Positions 15,256 through 24,235 are shown, counted from the first letter of the stretch. The stretch: DNA of 60,135 nt from Clostridiales bacterium Firm_09 (GCA_001604065.1 LVAO01000022.1:1-60135), one strand, 5' to 3'. Program-made: numbers and translations. Notes: generated by a model from the letters alone, not told the origin.

Positions 15256-16052
15256 GACCCTATCCCCAATAATCTTGCGGCATTCGCTCCGAAGATATCC
15301 GTTTTTTCTTCTTCCGTCAGCGATAAGGCGCGGAGCCGGTTGAGATCTTTTTTGGGGTCGCCCCAGGGGGAATCCGAGGCAAAAAGAATTTTTCTGGAGC
15401 CGTGCGCGCGGAAGATCCGCAAAAACAATTCATCCGTCATAAAGCCCAATGCCATGGAAGTATCCAGATAGATGCTGCTCCCCGCGAGATAATCGAAGAC
15501 TTCCTGCCACTGCGCATGTCCTCCGAAATGCGCGGCAATGATGTTGCCGCCCCGCAATTCATGCATCATATGCGCAAATCTTCGGGGATTGCTGCGGAAG
15601 GGAGGCGTTGCCGCGGGGTCGTAACCCGCATGGAACATCAGTATCAGACCGCGATTTAACGCATAATCATAGATTTTTAACATCCGCGTTTCGTCCAGGA
15701 TAAAGTTCTGGTATTCGGGATGGAATTTCAGTCCCTTCAGACCCATCGCTGCGATGCCGTCAATGTCCCTTTTATAGTCATCCGTATCCGGATGCAGTCC
15801 GCCGAACGCAAGGATTCTTTCGGAACAGATGCTTTTTGAAAATTCGTTCAGCTTCTGATACTGCTGAGGACGGGTAATTACGGGAAGAACAACAGAAATG
15901 TCGACGCCGGAGGCGTCCATGTCGGCAAGCAGACCGGCCTTGGTCATATCGGTGACGGGTTTGTATTTATTCTTGATATTACGGAGCAGCGTCTCCAGCG
16001 CTTTTGGCGCAAGGCTGTCCGGAAAAATATGGGTATGAAAATCAATAACCAT
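15252..16052 (-). CDS. Amidohydrolase-family (amidohydrolase 2) TIM-barrel hydrolase
   Basis: The 266-residue protein begins MVIDFHTHIFP (metal-binding HxH, His6 and His8) and contains GLKGLKFHPEYQ, FHAGYDP, IAAHFGGH and ILFASDSPWG. These are the strand-end metal and catalytic positions of the amidohydrolase 2 / ACMSD-like superfamily. It is probably a metal-dependent hydrolase or decarboxylase of small molecules; substrate unknown. A GGGACATCG ribosome site precedes the ATG. It is cotranscribed with the phosphatase downstream. Confidence 0.88.
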   Translation of the reverse strand: MVIDFHTHIFPDSLAPKALETLLRNIKNKYKPVTDMTKAGLLADMDASGVDISVVLPVITRPQQYQKLNEFSKSICSERILAFGGLHPDTDDYKRDIDGIAAMGLKGLKFHPEYQNFILDETRMLKIYDYALNRGLILMFHAGYDPAATPPFRSNPRRFAHMMHELRGGNIIAAHFGGHAQWQEVFDYLAGSSIYLDTSMALGFMTDELFLRIFRAHGSRKILFASDSPWGDPKKDLNRLRALSLTEEEKTDIFGANAARLLGIGS

Positions 16053-16203
16053 GACGATGTCCCTTTGTTTTTACAAAAGATTATATCATGACGGAGCGGT
16101 ATTCGGGAATATTCCATCGCGCATTGACAATTTGTCTGTTCGGATAAGGACGGAGGTGCGGCAACTGCCGGGACGGACAAGGGTAGCTTGCTCATGAAGG
16201 CGC

Positions 16204-16779
16204 TTATTTTACAGATTTGTTGAAAAGCGTGCAGTCGCGTATGACATTGTCAAAAAGCTTATCTTTAATGTATCGCTGCAGCAATCCGGCAAGGTAATCC
16301 AGCGTTTCGTCAAATTTTGCCGCATCCTCTTTTCTGATCGTGCTCAATACATAGTCTTTTGCCTCGGCATCTTCTTTCCCGATACCCACGCGGATACGCT
16401 TGAATTCCTGTGTGCCAAGCTCAGCAATGACACTTTTCATGCCGTTATGCGTACCGGGGCCACCTTCCGCGCGTGCGCGCAAAGTAAAGCGCGGCAGATC
16501 AAAATCGTCATAAATGACAAGGATATCCGCAGGAGCGGCGCCATATTTCGAGGCCAGACTTTTTGCCGCCTCCCCGCTAAGATTCATATATGTCATTGGT
16601 TTTGCAAGAATAACTTTATCGTTGTCGACAGAAAAAGTTGAGGTGAGCGCAGAACACTCCGCCTTCTTGATTTTTTTGTTGAGCTTTTCGGCAAGTCTGT
16701 CGACGGCCATGAAGCCCATGTTGTGAAAGGTGTTTTCGTACTCCGGCGATGGATTGCCGAGCCCTATAATCAGTATCAT
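16204..16779 (-). CDS. pth: Peptidyl-tRNA hydrolase
   Basis: Pth frees tRNA from peptidyl-tRNA that drops off the ribosome. Visible family motifs are IIGLGNPSPEYENTFHNMGF (with the catalytic His in FHNMGF), KPMTYMNLSGEA, VIYDDFDLPRF (catalytic Asp) and GGPGTHNGMKSV. At 191 residues it is standard size. The usual TRHN is TFHN here, a tolerated change. RBS GCGAGGAATTC. It lies 12 bases downstream of tadA and is probably in the same transcript. Confidence 0.97.
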   Translation of the reverse strand: MILIIGLGNPSPEYENTFHNMGFMAVDRLAEKLNKKIKKAECSALTSTFSVDNDKVILAKPMTYMNLSGEAAKSLASKYGAAPADILVIYDDFDLPRFTLRARAEGGPGTHNGMKSVIAELGTQEFKRIRVGIGKEDAEAKDYVLSTIRKEDAAKFDETLDYLAGLLQRYIKDKLFDNVIRDCTLFNKSVK

Positions 16780-16791
16780 GAATTCCTCGCT

Positions 16792-17244
16792 TCAGCGGTT
16801 TTTTCGTTTGGTTCTAAAATATTCTGTCAGCAAAGAGCCGCACTCTTTTTCCAGTATTCCTCCCATAACCTCCGGATTATGGTTGAATCTCTTGTCCGAA
16901 GTAAGATTGTACAGTGAACCGCAGCATCCGTATCTGGGATCCCGTGCGCCGTAGTATAGTTTGCTGATCCGGCTGTTGATGATAGCACCTGCGCACATCG
17001 CGCAGGGCTCCAGCGTCACGTACAGCTCTGCGCCGTCAAGATACCAGTTTCCTGTTTTCTTGCAAGCTTTGTTGATGGCAATTATTTCTGCATGTGCGGT
17101 CGCATCGTTTCTTTTTTCTTTGCGGTTGTGTGCCCGGCACAGGATTTTATTCTCCATAACAATAACGGCGCCCACAGGCACCTCATCTTCTGCTGCGGCC
17201 TTAACGGCCTCGCGCAGGGCGGCCTTCATAAACCGTTCATCCAT
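16792..17244 (-). CDS. tadA: tRNA-specific adenosine deaminase (A34 to I34)
   Basis: The zinc deaminase signature is complete: HAE (His51, Glu53) and PCAMC (Cys81, Cys84), plus the TadA-specific LYYGARDPRYG segment. Length 150 is normal. It makes inosine at the wobble position of tRNA-Arg(ACG). The start overlaps the end of the upstream M14 peptidase gene by 19 bases, and a GGAGAGATT site lies before the ATG. Confidence 0.95.
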   Translation of the reverse strand: MDERFMKAALREAVKAAAEDEVPVGAVIVMENKILCRAHNRKEKRNDATAHAEIIAINKACKKTGNWYLDGAELYVTLEPCAMCAGAIINSRISKLYYGARDPRYGCCGSLYNLTSDKRFNHNPEVMGGILEKECGSLLTEYFRTKRKNR

Positions 17245-18056
17245 AATCTCTCCGCAATCTCTCCGAACAGAGCGAAAATATCTTTATGTTTTTTTATGAG
17301 CACAGGCAGCTCCGATACCGGATAAGGATGGGGGAATCGGTCTTCGCCCACCTCGATCGTCAGCCCCATCCGTCCTGTTTTTTCTATCCAGTAATCTTTC
17401 AGCCCGCCCGCAGACTCAGGTGTTTCTTTCAACGAATATCCGAGGGCCTCTGCAACCCGTCTGGCTTCCTCCGGATAGGGACGCTTGCTGCGGAATCCCC
17501 AGTACACCTCTTCGCCTTTGCTGTGGTAGGCGACAACCAAGGCATACTGTCCGCTGTCCATCCGCCTGACGCATGCCTGTGTTTCGGGTTCACTTCCGGG
17601 ATGGGAGCCCACATAGCCGGACGGTGCGGGAAAGAAAACATTGCCTTTGCCCTGTCCCCAGCCGGCGTCGAAATTATTGTTGATGTCAACAGCGCGAAGA
17701 TTTGCTTTCCAGAGAGAAAAATCTTCGCTTCCCCGGTTTGTCCTTAACAGAAATGCTCGGTCTTTCATGCGCATGGTTAATCCGTTCAGCCCGTTCTGGG
17801 CAAGTAGGATACCGTCTATGTTGAGCGCCGGCACGATGTCTAGCGCGGTCTTGCCGTCATAAGCGGCGGTCAGAGCGAACAGAAGATCCGTGGTGATATG
17901 CTCCCGTGCGTGAATGCCGCCTACGATGAGCGCCCGCGGAATGCCTTCGCCCTTTGTAAGCATCTGAATCTGTCTGCCGCCAATTGTCTCTCCGATGGTC
18001 CGCATAGCTGCGCCGGCAGCCATACACGCTTCCAGATATTCTTTGTACGTTTTCAT
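17226..18056 (-). CDS. M14-family zinc carboxypeptidase
   Basis: Zinc ligands and catalytic residues of M14 peptidases are seen: IHAREH (His49, Glu52), AYHSKGEE (His178, third ligand) and the general-base Glu235 in LTIEVGED. NNNFDAGW carries the substrate-binding Asn/Arg region. At 276 residues with no signal peptide it is a short cytoplasmic form. It is closest in style to gamma-D-glutamyl-diaminopimelate peptidases that recycle or digest cell-wall peptides. No ribosome site is evident before the ATG at 18056. It lies 24 bases after rlmH. Confidence 0.88.
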   Translation of the reverse strand: MKTYKEYLEACMAAGAAMRTIGETIGGRQIQMLTKGEGIPRALIVGGIHAREHITTDLLFALTAAYDGKTALDIVPALNIDGILLAQNGLNGLTMRMKDRAFLLRTNRGSEDFSLWKANLRAVDINNNFDAGWGQGKGNVFFPAPSGYVGSHPGSEPETQACVRRMDSGQYALVVAYHSKGEEVYWGFRSKRPYPEEARRVAEALGYSLKETPESAGGLKDYWIEKTGRMGLTIEVGEDRFPHPYPVSELPVLIKKHKDIFALFGEIAERLWMNGL

Positions 18057-18080
18057 AGTACAACATATTGAAGAAGCCGC

Positions 18081-18548
18081 TTATTTGTGATAACCGGTAT
18101 TGTTGAGAATCGACATTGCTCTGTATAATTGCTCAGCCAGAATGACCCTCATCAGCTGATGGGGGAAGGTGACGCTGCCCAAAGAAACCATTCTGTCCGC
18201 ACGCGCCTTCACGGCCTGGCTGACGCCTCTGGATCCTCCGATGACAAAGGTCAGTTCGGATTCGCCTGCCGAAGCGCAATTTTGTATCATTGCGGCAATC
18301 TCTTCGCTGGTGACGGATTTTCCTTCCAAATCCAGCAGCACGCAGAATCCTTTGATTTGCTTCAGCAGACGCTCGCCTTCCAGTTCTTGTTGACGCCCGG
18401 CGTTGCGGCAGCCTTCATCCGGCTCGTCTGCGACCTCTGCAATCGCCATCGCCGCGTATTTTCGGATGCGCTTGACGTATTCTTCAAGAGCGTCTTTCCA
18501 ATATTTCTCCTTGAGCTTGCCAACGGCAAGAATATTGAGGCGTATCAC
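18081..18548 (-). CDS. rlmH: 23S rRNA (pseudouridine1915-N3)-methyltransferase
   Basis: RlmH is a SPOUT methyltransferase acting on pseudouridine 1915 of 23S rRNA. The typical C-terminal knot is present: FVIGGSRGVSQAVKARAD and GSVTFPHQLMRVILAEQLYR, ending NNTGYHK. Counting from a GTG at 18548 gives 155 residues, the usual RlmH length, and this GTG overlaps the stop of the upstream CPBP protease gene (GTGA). A longer in-frame reading would run into that gene and is rejected. Confidence 0.95.
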   Translation of the reverse strand: MIRLNILAVGKLKEKYWKDALEEYVKRIRKYAAMAIAEVADEPDEGCRNAGRQQELEGERLLKQIKGFCVLLDLEGKSVTSEEIAAMIQNCASAGESELTFVIGGSRGVSQAVKARADRMVSLGSVTFPHQLMRVILAEQLYRAMSILNNTGYHK

Positions 18549-19612
18549 CAGATTCGTCCGATAATGTAGGTGGCCGTTGTGGAAAGGAAGGTCGCAAGGA
18601 AGGCGCACATCAGCAAGCCATATTCCCACCACCGGTTCTTATGCGGGGCGAGGGTGTTTTGAAGGAGCGCTGAGGAAGATACGGTTGAAGGCGAGGATGA
18701 GCCGTAGATTTTTTCAAAGAAATCTTCATCGAACATCTTCGGGGACGGGACAACCTGCGCCGGAACAGGCAGAGGATCGGGATCCGAAGCTTCCCGATAG
18801 GGGCGGTTGATTTTTTCAAATTGTTTGAGCAGCGATGCAAGCAGTACCCCCGCTGCAATCCATACCGCGACCATCAGAAGGAATCGGTTGGATACATAAG
18901 ATAAAAACAGGTTATAGACCGTGCCGATGGCGTTGCCTTTTTGCTGCCCGTAGGAAACAAGGATGCTCAAGGCGTTGTTCATAAAATGTACTATCATGCC
19001 GGGCAGGATATTGTTGCATTTGACCGCCATATACGCCATGACGAGACCGCCGAAAACAGTGGGGCCCAACTGTGCGACATTCTGATGCAGAAATCCGAAG
19101 AAAATGCCGATGATAAGGATGGTTCTCCGGTCATTTTTTTGCTGGTCAAGCGCGGCGAGAAGCAAACCACGGTTAATGAGTTCTTCAAAAATCGCGGGCA
19201 GAACGGCGGTTGCAAGCAGTTCGAAGATAAGGACTTCGGGCGAGCTGTATATCGTGTCGGCTCCGTTCGGATAATGATAGCCGGACAAGGTGAGAATCAT
19301 ATACCATACAACGGAAATGCCGAGGTTAATGAAAAAAGTCAGAAATCCGATCCCGATTGCCATGGGGTAGGAAGCGGGATGGATTTTTGTATTGAGACGC
19401 AAATCGGAGGCATAAGATCCCTTGTCGCGTGCAATCCACGACCTATACAAAAGATAAGGGAGCAATCCCAGAAAAAGCCCTTGGAAGATCCCCGAAAACA
19501 GCCAGGAAGCCAGATTGTCCGACAGGTTCAAAAACATGAAAAGGATGCGGACGATTTGCAGACTGATAACGGTAATAAGAAAAATTGCGCCCAGTTTGAA
19601 GGTTTTTGTCAT
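18545..19612 (-). CDS. CPBP-family intramembrane metalloprotease (first of two)
   Basis: A polytopic membrane protein of 355 residues with the Abi/CPBP motifs FEELINRGLL (EEx3R) and FGFLHQN (FxxxH). These belong to intramembrane glutamic/metallo-proteases related to Rce1. The C-terminal ~80 residues carry a cytoplasmic linker rich in Pro and Ser and a final hydrophobic helix. RBS AAGGAAAAG. It directly follows a second CPBP gene and is translationally coupled to rlmH. Such proteins in Firmicutes act in bacteriocin immunity or surface-protein maturation; the substrate here is unknown. Confidence 0.88.
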   Translation of the reverse strand: MTKTFKLGAIFLITVISLQIVRILFMFLNLSDNLASWLFSGIFQGLFLGLLPYLLYRSWIARDKGSYASDLRLNTKIHPASYPMAIGIGFLTFFINLGISVVWYMILTLSGYHYPNGADTIYSSPEVLIFELLATAVLPAIFEELINRGLLLAALDQQKNDRRTILIIGIFFGFLHQNVAQLGPTVFGGLVMAYMAVKCNNILPGMIVHFMNNALSILVSYGQQKGNAIGTVYNLFLSYVSNRFLLMVAVWIAAGVLLASLLKQFEKINRPYREASDPDPLPVPAQVVPSPKMFDEDFFEKIYGSSSPSTVSSSALLQNTLAPHKNRWWEYGLLMCAFLATFLSTTATYIIGRIW

Positions 19613-19622
19613 ATTCTTTTCC

Positions 19623-20603
19623 TTATGATAACAGATGGTTTAGGGCGGGTACGGCGGCAATGACGGTATTGACGACGAGCTGAAGTATAAGAAAGACAAA
19701 CAGAACGATGAGCCATATTCTGCCCGCTGTACCACTGGTTTCCGTAGAAGGCGTTTCTACTGTATCATTATAGCACGCATACGCGCTTTTATCTCTGAAA
19801 AATTCTTTGAAGCGGCTATATCTTTTGTCTCCTGCAATCCGGATGAGCATGGCGAGCGATGGATACAGAACAATAATTCCTATGGCGGAGAGACCAAGCA
19901 GGATGAGAGCGTTATGGATGTTGCAGACATTCAGCGCGTTGAAGGCGGGCAGCAGGAGAGGCAGAAGGATCGCCAGAAGATTGTTGAAGAAATGCGCACA
20001 CACCGCATAAAGTATGTTTCCCGTTCGGAGGGTAATGTAAGCGAGCAGGAAGCCTAAAATAAACTGATGCACAAGCTGCGCGGCATTGCCGTGGGACAGG
20101 GAAAAGAAGGCGGCAGAAAAGAAAGCGGCTGCCAGTCCGCTTCGGTTGCGAAAAGAAGAAAGCGCTGCGCCGCGGAAGAGGAACTCTTCTCCGACAGCAG
20201 GCAGCGCGCACATGAAAAGAACGGCCCAAAGCACGTTTTCTGTTTTTGACAAATCGGGAATCTTGACGGAAACCTGAATGCCCCCGGCATCCAAAAGCCA
20301 TTGAAAGCCTACGGCAAGAAGCAGGTTTTGCAAAAACAAACCGGAGGTCACAACAAACGTTAGTCCGAGCGCGGCGGGTCTGAGCGCTTTTTTGAACGGA
20401 ACAATATCCGTAAAAGGTATTTTTTTGATCCGCGCAAAAAGAACCAGTACGGCAAGAAAGCAGATCTGTGGGATGGCGTATCCCAGAAAAAGGTAAGCAT
20501 CGCCTTTGAATATGCTTAAAGGGATCCCCAGCAGGAACATGGCCAAAAAGGCGATAAGATAGATTCTGGCAGGGTCGCCGATGTCTAATTGGTTGCGCTG
20601 CAT
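19623..20603 (-). CDS. CPBP-family intramembrane metalloprotease (second of two)
   Basis: The 326-residue membrane protein has VGEEFLFRGA (EEx3R) and FSLSHGNAAQ (the downstream His motif), with about eight hydrophobic segments. It overlaps the preceding MBL-fold hydrolase gene by 19 bases and ends 10 bases before the first listed CPBP gene. The pair has diverged well beyond recent duplication, since only motifs and general layout match. No bacteriocin precursor gene was seen nearby. Confidence 0.88.
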   Translation of the reverse strand: MQRNQLDIGDPARIYLIAFLAMFLLGIPLSIFKGDAYLFLGYAIPQICFLAVLVLFARIKKIPFTDIVPFKKALRPAALGLTFVVTSGLFLQNLLLAVGFQWLLDAGGIQVSVKIPDLSKTENVLWAVLFMCALPAVGEEFLFRGAALSSFRNRSGLAAAFFSAAFFSLSHGNAAQLVHQFILGFLLAYITLRTGNILYAVCAHFFNNLLAILLPLLLPAFNALNVCNIHNALILLGLSAIGIIVLYPSLAMLIRIAGDKRYSRFKEFFRDKSAYACYNDTVETPSTETSGTAGRIWLIVLFVFLILQLVVNTVIAAVPALNHLLS

Positions 20604-21379
20604 AACAAGGTTTCTGAGAGCGCGTCTTGCCGCGCAATCGTCAGTTCAAAATCGCGGTGAGCGATGCACCCTTCGCGGGCAAGCCGTCCGCATGTTGTCC
20701 GATATACTATTTCTGCCAGGTTGTTTTCTTGGCTTATGTGTCCCAATATAAATTTTTTGGTGCCCCAACAGAGCATTTTGCAGACCGCTTCGGCGCAATC
20801 CGTATTGCATAGATGCCCATAGTCGGAGAGGATTCTTTGTTTGAGATAATACGGATAAGGCCCTTTGATAAGCATTTCTTTATCATAATTGGACTCAAGC
20901 ATCACAATGTCCGCACCGCGAGCCGCAGCAAGCACTTCGTCCGTGACATATCCCAAATCGGTCGCATAGACGAAGCGGCTGTCGCCGTCGCTGATGGAAT
21001 ATCCCAAAGGATACACCGCATCGTGGGGGACGGGGAAGGGATGGATTTCGAATCCTGCAAGCTTGAATCCGTTGAGGGTCGAAAAGATATAGGCGTTATC
21101 CGGCGCGCCGTTTCCCATCGCGCGACAGGTGCGTTCGTGCATGTATACGGGGATATCGTGCTTTTCGCCCGCTCTTTTGATTGCCTTGATGTGGTCGATA
21201 TGCTCATGGGTAACAAGAATGCCTTCCAGTTCTGCAAGGGTCGCACCCGCCGCCATGAGTCGTGCGGAGAGTTCCCGGATCCCGAAACCGCAGTCTATCA
21301 ATAATTTGTGTCCGTTCCCGTCAATCAGCACAGAGTTGCCTTTGCTGCCGCTGCCGAGTGTGCTTATGCGGATCGCCAT
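20585..21379 (-). CDS. MBL-fold metallohydrolase, WalJ/YycJ-like
   Basis: Metallo-beta-lactamase-fold motifs are visible: THEHIDH (HxHxDH), LLIDCGFGIRE and the His-containing LGHISQENN near the C-terminus. The N-terminal RISTLGSGSKGNSVLID is typical of YycJ/WalJ proteins, predicted 5'-exonuclease-like enzymes often found with the WalKR system. No walKR genes are adjacent. The ATG follows TAGGAAAACTGT. Length 264 matches the family. Confidence 0.9.
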   Translation of the reverse strand: MAIRISTLGSGSKGNSVLIDGNGHKLLIDCGFGIRELSARLMAAGATLAELEGILVTHEHIDHIKAIKRAGEKHDIPVYMHERTCRAMGNGAPDNAYIFSTLNGFKLAGFEIHPFPVPHDAVYPLGYSISDGDSRFVYATDLGYVTDEVLAAARGADIVMLESNYDKEMLIKGPYPYYLKQRILSDYGHLCNTDCAEAVCKMLCWGTKKFILGHISQENNLAEIVYRTTCGRLAREGCIAHRDFELTIARQDALSETLLCSATN

Positions 21380-21393
21380 ACAGTTTTCCTATC

Positions 21394-21930
21394 TCATAAT
21401 ATCGGGATTGTGGCAAGATAGCGTACATCCGCACGTTTTGCCGCTTCTCCCTCCGCCAGTACAAAGGCTTTGGCAAACAGGATGCCGCCCGCCTTATCTA
21501 TGAGCGCCTCCATTCCCTGGAGGCTGCCGCCTGTCGAAATCACATCGTCCACAACGGCGACCTTTTTGCCTTTCAGAAGCTCGGTATCATGCTGTGAAAG
21601 GTAGAGGGTCTGGATATTTTTTGTTGTGATGGACTTGATTGTCACCGAAATCCCGTCCTGCATATATAATTTTAAGGATTTGCGGGCAACCGCGTAGAAT
21701 TTGTGGCCAAGGTTTCGGGCCACGCAATGGGCGAGCTGCAAGCCTTTGCTTTCGGCGGTAATGATAACATCCGCGCCCCGCACAAGCTCCGTCAGATGCT
21801 TTGCACAGTGTTCCGTCAGTTCCTGCGCGCCATGCAGGTTGAAAAATGCGATTTTTATGCCGTTATCGATGGGCAAAATGGGCAGATCGACCCGATAGCC
21901 TTTGATTTCCAGCGGAAAGTATTCTGGCAT
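21394..21930 (-). CDS. Purine-type phosphoribosyltransferase (Apt/Xpt-like)
   Basis: The PRPP-binding loop VAVVDDVISTGGSL and IITAESKGLQLAH identify a type I phosphoribosyltransferase, similar to adenine or xanthine PRTases. It would make a nucleotide from a free base and PRPP. The start at 21930 (MPEYFPLEI) is chosen because GGAGGCATAAT precedes it; this overlaps the stop of the upstream Dabb gene. Base specificity cannot be fixed from the sequence; the DDVISTGG loop is the Apt-like form. 178 residues. Confidence 0.85.
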   Translation of the reverse strand: MPEYFPLEIKGYRVDLPILPIDNGIKIAFFNLHGAQELTEHCAKHLTELVRGADVIITAESKGLQLAHCVARNLGHKFYAVARKSLKLYMQDGISVTIKSITTKNIQTLYLSQHDTELLKGKKVAVVDDVISTGGSLQGMEALIDKAGGILFAKAFVLAEGEAAKRADVRYLATIPIL

Positions 21931-21931
21931 A

Positions 21932-22231
21932 TTATGCCTCCTCAACAAAATAATCTGCGGCGACGCTGGATTCGCGCACGGCGTGCATATGGGTTTTGAC
22001 GACCGAACAATGATAGGGGTCATTCTGATAATCGTCGAGCGCTTTGAAGTCCTCGACGGTCACCGTCAGCGCAATATCGTATGAACGGGGAGAATGCAGG
22101 AAATCACAGCCGACCTCGATATTTTTCAACTGGGGCACCCTTCCCTTCATCGAAAGAAGGATATCGCGGGTTTTGCTGACGTTTTCTGCAGAATTGTCTT
22201 TTAATTTGAACAGAACGATATGCCTGACCAT
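21932..22231 (-). CDS. Dabb (stress-responsive A/B barrel) domain protein
   Basis: The 99-residue protein is a single dimeric alpha-beta barrel: MVRHIVLFKLKD opening, DFLHSPRSYDIALTVTVEDF and DYQNDPYHCSVV later. These are Dabb signatures (VxHxVxFKxK; DxALxxxFxd; YxxHPxHxxVv). Function in bacteria is poorly defined; some are cofactor-free oxidoreductases. A GGAGGCGCG site lies before the ATG. It is the first gene of the minus-strand run ending near 13325, or at least of the Dabb-PRTase pair. Confidence 0.9.
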   Translation of the reverse strand: MVRHIVLFKLKDNSAENVSKTRDILLSMKGRVPQLKNIEVGCDFLHSPRSYDIALTVTVEDFKALDDYQNDPYHCSVVKTHMHAVRESSVAADYFVEEA

Positions 22232-22384
22232 ATGGCGCGCCTCCGTTGTATGAACAATATCAAAAGTATAGCATAAGGATACGGAATAATCAAGGAAAAC
22301 AGGTTTTTGCGAACCGGAGAAAAATGGTCTTTGCCTTCTGCCGGACGCGCAACGTGAAGGCAGGACATTATTTCTCCGGTATGC

Positions 22385-22412
22385 TTGACAACATTCGCCG
22401 TTGTGTTAAACT
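22385..22412 (+). promoter_or_regulatory. Sigma-A-type promoter for the MFS gene
   Basis: TTGACA (22385-22390) and TAAACT (22407-22412) with a 16-base spacer, about 58 bases before the start codon at 22470. The -10 hexamer is the same as that proposed for pflB. Confidence 0.5.
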
Positions 22413-22469
22413 ACTTGTGTATGATTTATAAACTATTGTATGGCTAATAAAATAAGACAGGAGATTCAT

Positions 22470-23783
22470 ATGTGTTCAGCCGAGGATTCCGGCAAACGAC
22501 AAATCGGTTTCGACAAACTGAGTCTGGGGCTTACCGTAAAGTTGTCACTTGCGTTTATCTGGATTTCATTATTCAACAATGTCTTTGACACCGCGCTACC
22601 CAAAATTCTGATTGATCCGGTCAGTCAGGGAGGATTGGGGATGAACCATACCTGGAAAGGCCTGGTGATGGCGCTTGATAATATCATCGGACTGTTCATC
22701 CTGCCGCTATTCGGTTATTTGTCTGACAGAACACGCACAAGATTCGGAAAACGTACCCCCTATATCGTTCTGGGCGGCGGACTTGCGGCGCTCAGTTGGG
22801 CAGCAGCGGGTTTGGCGCTTTATCTGCATCACAAAGTCTGGTTTCTTGTGATGCTGGGACTGGGGCTTGCCTTTATTTCCATGTCGCGGCCGGCCTCTCT
22901 CGCCATCCTGCCGGATTTCACCCTTCTCAAAAACAGACGCAAAGCAAACGCGATAACGCAGATTCTCAGTGTCATTGCCACCCTCGGCGGCATCATCCTG
23001 GTGATGCTGATGACAGATTTTCTGGGGTATCCGTGGATTTTCTGGACAACTTCGGCGCTGATGCTGATTCTCGTTGCCCTCTATGTTCTTCTGGTGCGAG
23101 AAAAGAAATATGAAGCGATTTTCCCAAAAGAAAAACAGACAGAAGACAAACAGTTTCTGGATTATAATACAGCAAAACAGCATCTTTTCCGCAACAGAAC
23201 CGCGCTGTTCGCGGCAGTGTTCTTCTTTTATATCTCCTTTAATGGTCTGGTGTCCTCTCTCTCGGTGTACTCTTCCGAGGTTCTGGGGCTCGAGGCGGGC
23301 AGCTTCACCGTACCGCAGCTTTTGACGCTTGTCTCCGCCTGTATCATCGCGGTGCCCGTCAGCAAACTTCAGACCTTTATGAAACGCAAGTTTTTGCTGA
23401 TATCCGGTTATGCGATTATGATACTGGCTTTTCTGATTGCTTCGTTTCAGCATTCCATCAATGCTTTGATGATTGCGGGTTTCGTGCTCGCCGGAATAGG
23501 TTATTCCGTCGCTATCGTCAATCTTTATCCTTATGTTCTGGAACTTTCCAATCAATCCAATATCGGCAAGAATACCGGATTCTTCAATCTGGTCATGATG
23601 CTTGCGATGGTTGTCACACCGATATTGAGCGGCGTGCTTATTGACAAATGGGGGATTACCATTCTGTTCCCGTATTGCCTCATCTCTCTTGCCCTGGGTA
23701 CCGTAAGCTTGTTTTTCATTTATGATAAATCCCCGATTTATCTTAAAAAGAACAGTTTAAAATCGGACATCGGAAAAGAATGA
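22470..23783 (+). CDS. MFS transporter (GPH / sugar-type)
   Basis: The 437-residue protein has about 12 hydrophobic segments and the signature loop GYLSDRTRTRFGKRTPYI (about residues 77-94), typical of glycoside-pentoside-hexuronide and SLC45-like sugar carriers. FDTALPKI in helix 1 and SRPASLAIL later support a cation-coupled sugar porter. The substrate is unknown, and no sugar enzyme gene is adjacent. The ATG at 22470 follows ACAGGAGATTC; an earlier ATG at 22440 lacks a ribosome site. Confidence 0.82.
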   Translation: MCSAEDSGKRQIGFDKLSLGLTVKLSLAFIWISLFNNVFDTALPKILIDPVSQGGLGMNHTWKGLVMALDNIIGLFILPLFGYLSDRTRTRFGKRTPYIVLGGGLAALSWAAAGLALYLHHKVWFLVMLGLGLAFISMSRPASLAILPDFTLLKNRRKANAITQILSVIATLGGIILVMLMTDFLGYPWIFWTTSALMLILVALYVLLVREKKYEAIFPKEKQTEDKQFLDYNTAKQHLFRNRTALFAAVFFFYISFNGLVSSLSVYSSEVLGLEAGSFTVPQLLTLVSACIIAVPVSKLQTFMKRKFLLISGYAIMILAFLIASFQHSINALMIAGFVLAGIGYSVAIVNLYPYVLELSNQSNIGKNTGFFNLVMMLAMVVTPILSGVLIDKWGITILFPYCLISLALGTVSLFFIYDKSPIYLKKNSLKSDIGKE

Positions 23784-23823
23784 ATGCCGAACAGCATATC
23801 ATGCGAGGCATTGGTCGGTCTTA

Positions 23824-23852
23824 TTGACTTTTTTGCGGGTATATGATATATT
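23824..23852 (+). promoter_or_regulatory. Sigma-A-type promoter for the lemA-tpm pair
   Basis: TTGACT (23824-23829), 17-base spacer, TATATT (23847-23852). No other plausible promoter was seen closer to the LemA start. Confidence 0.55.
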
Positions 23853-23869
23853 ATCCGTAAAGGCGGCAG

Positions 23870-23927
23870 GGGAGCGGATACTTACTTCACTTCTTTTCAT
23901 TCTGAGATTGTATCCGGTGCAGCTCCC
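23870..23927 (+). ncRNA. Stem-loop in the lemA leader (unassigned structured RNA)
   Basis: GGGAGCGGATAC (23870-23881) pairs with GTATCC (23910-23915) and, after a 6-base bulge GGTGCA, GCTCCC (23922-23927). This gives a 12-pair stem with a 28-base pyrimidine-rich loop. It begins about 10 bases after the predicted transcription start. No T run follows, so it is not an obvious terminator. No known riboswitch class is recognised. Confidence 0.4.
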
Positions 23928-24235
23928 GGCATGTTGACGTCAGGGCTGCCTGGACAAATAACCAGAACCTCTTGTTCTTTTCGGACGCAAATTTCTTATA
24001 TCCTCCGGGATAGGATTTTTCTCAAAAAAGAAGTACGATATTCTTGTTTACGGCATATAACTGCACCGTATGCTTATCGGACATCCCTTCTTTTCGGATT
24101 CTGGTGATTGCCCCATTCTCTTCAAGAACCGAATTTTACCTTTATCGTTGTGTTTATTTATCTTTGATAGGGGCCCGACATTCCTTCCGTTTGCAATCAT
24201 GCTGTCAAAATAAAATCCATCAGGAGACGAAAAAT

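Larger units (their letters stand above)
23784..24235. other. Long leader/intergenic region before lemA-tpm
   Basis: No gene is supported in these ~450 bases. It holds a good promoter (23824-23852) and a strong stem-loop (23870-23927). The predicted transcript would have about 375 untranslated bases before the LemA start codon. One open frame runs into the LemA gene from 24044 without a ribosome site and is rejected as a start. Confidence 0.5.
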
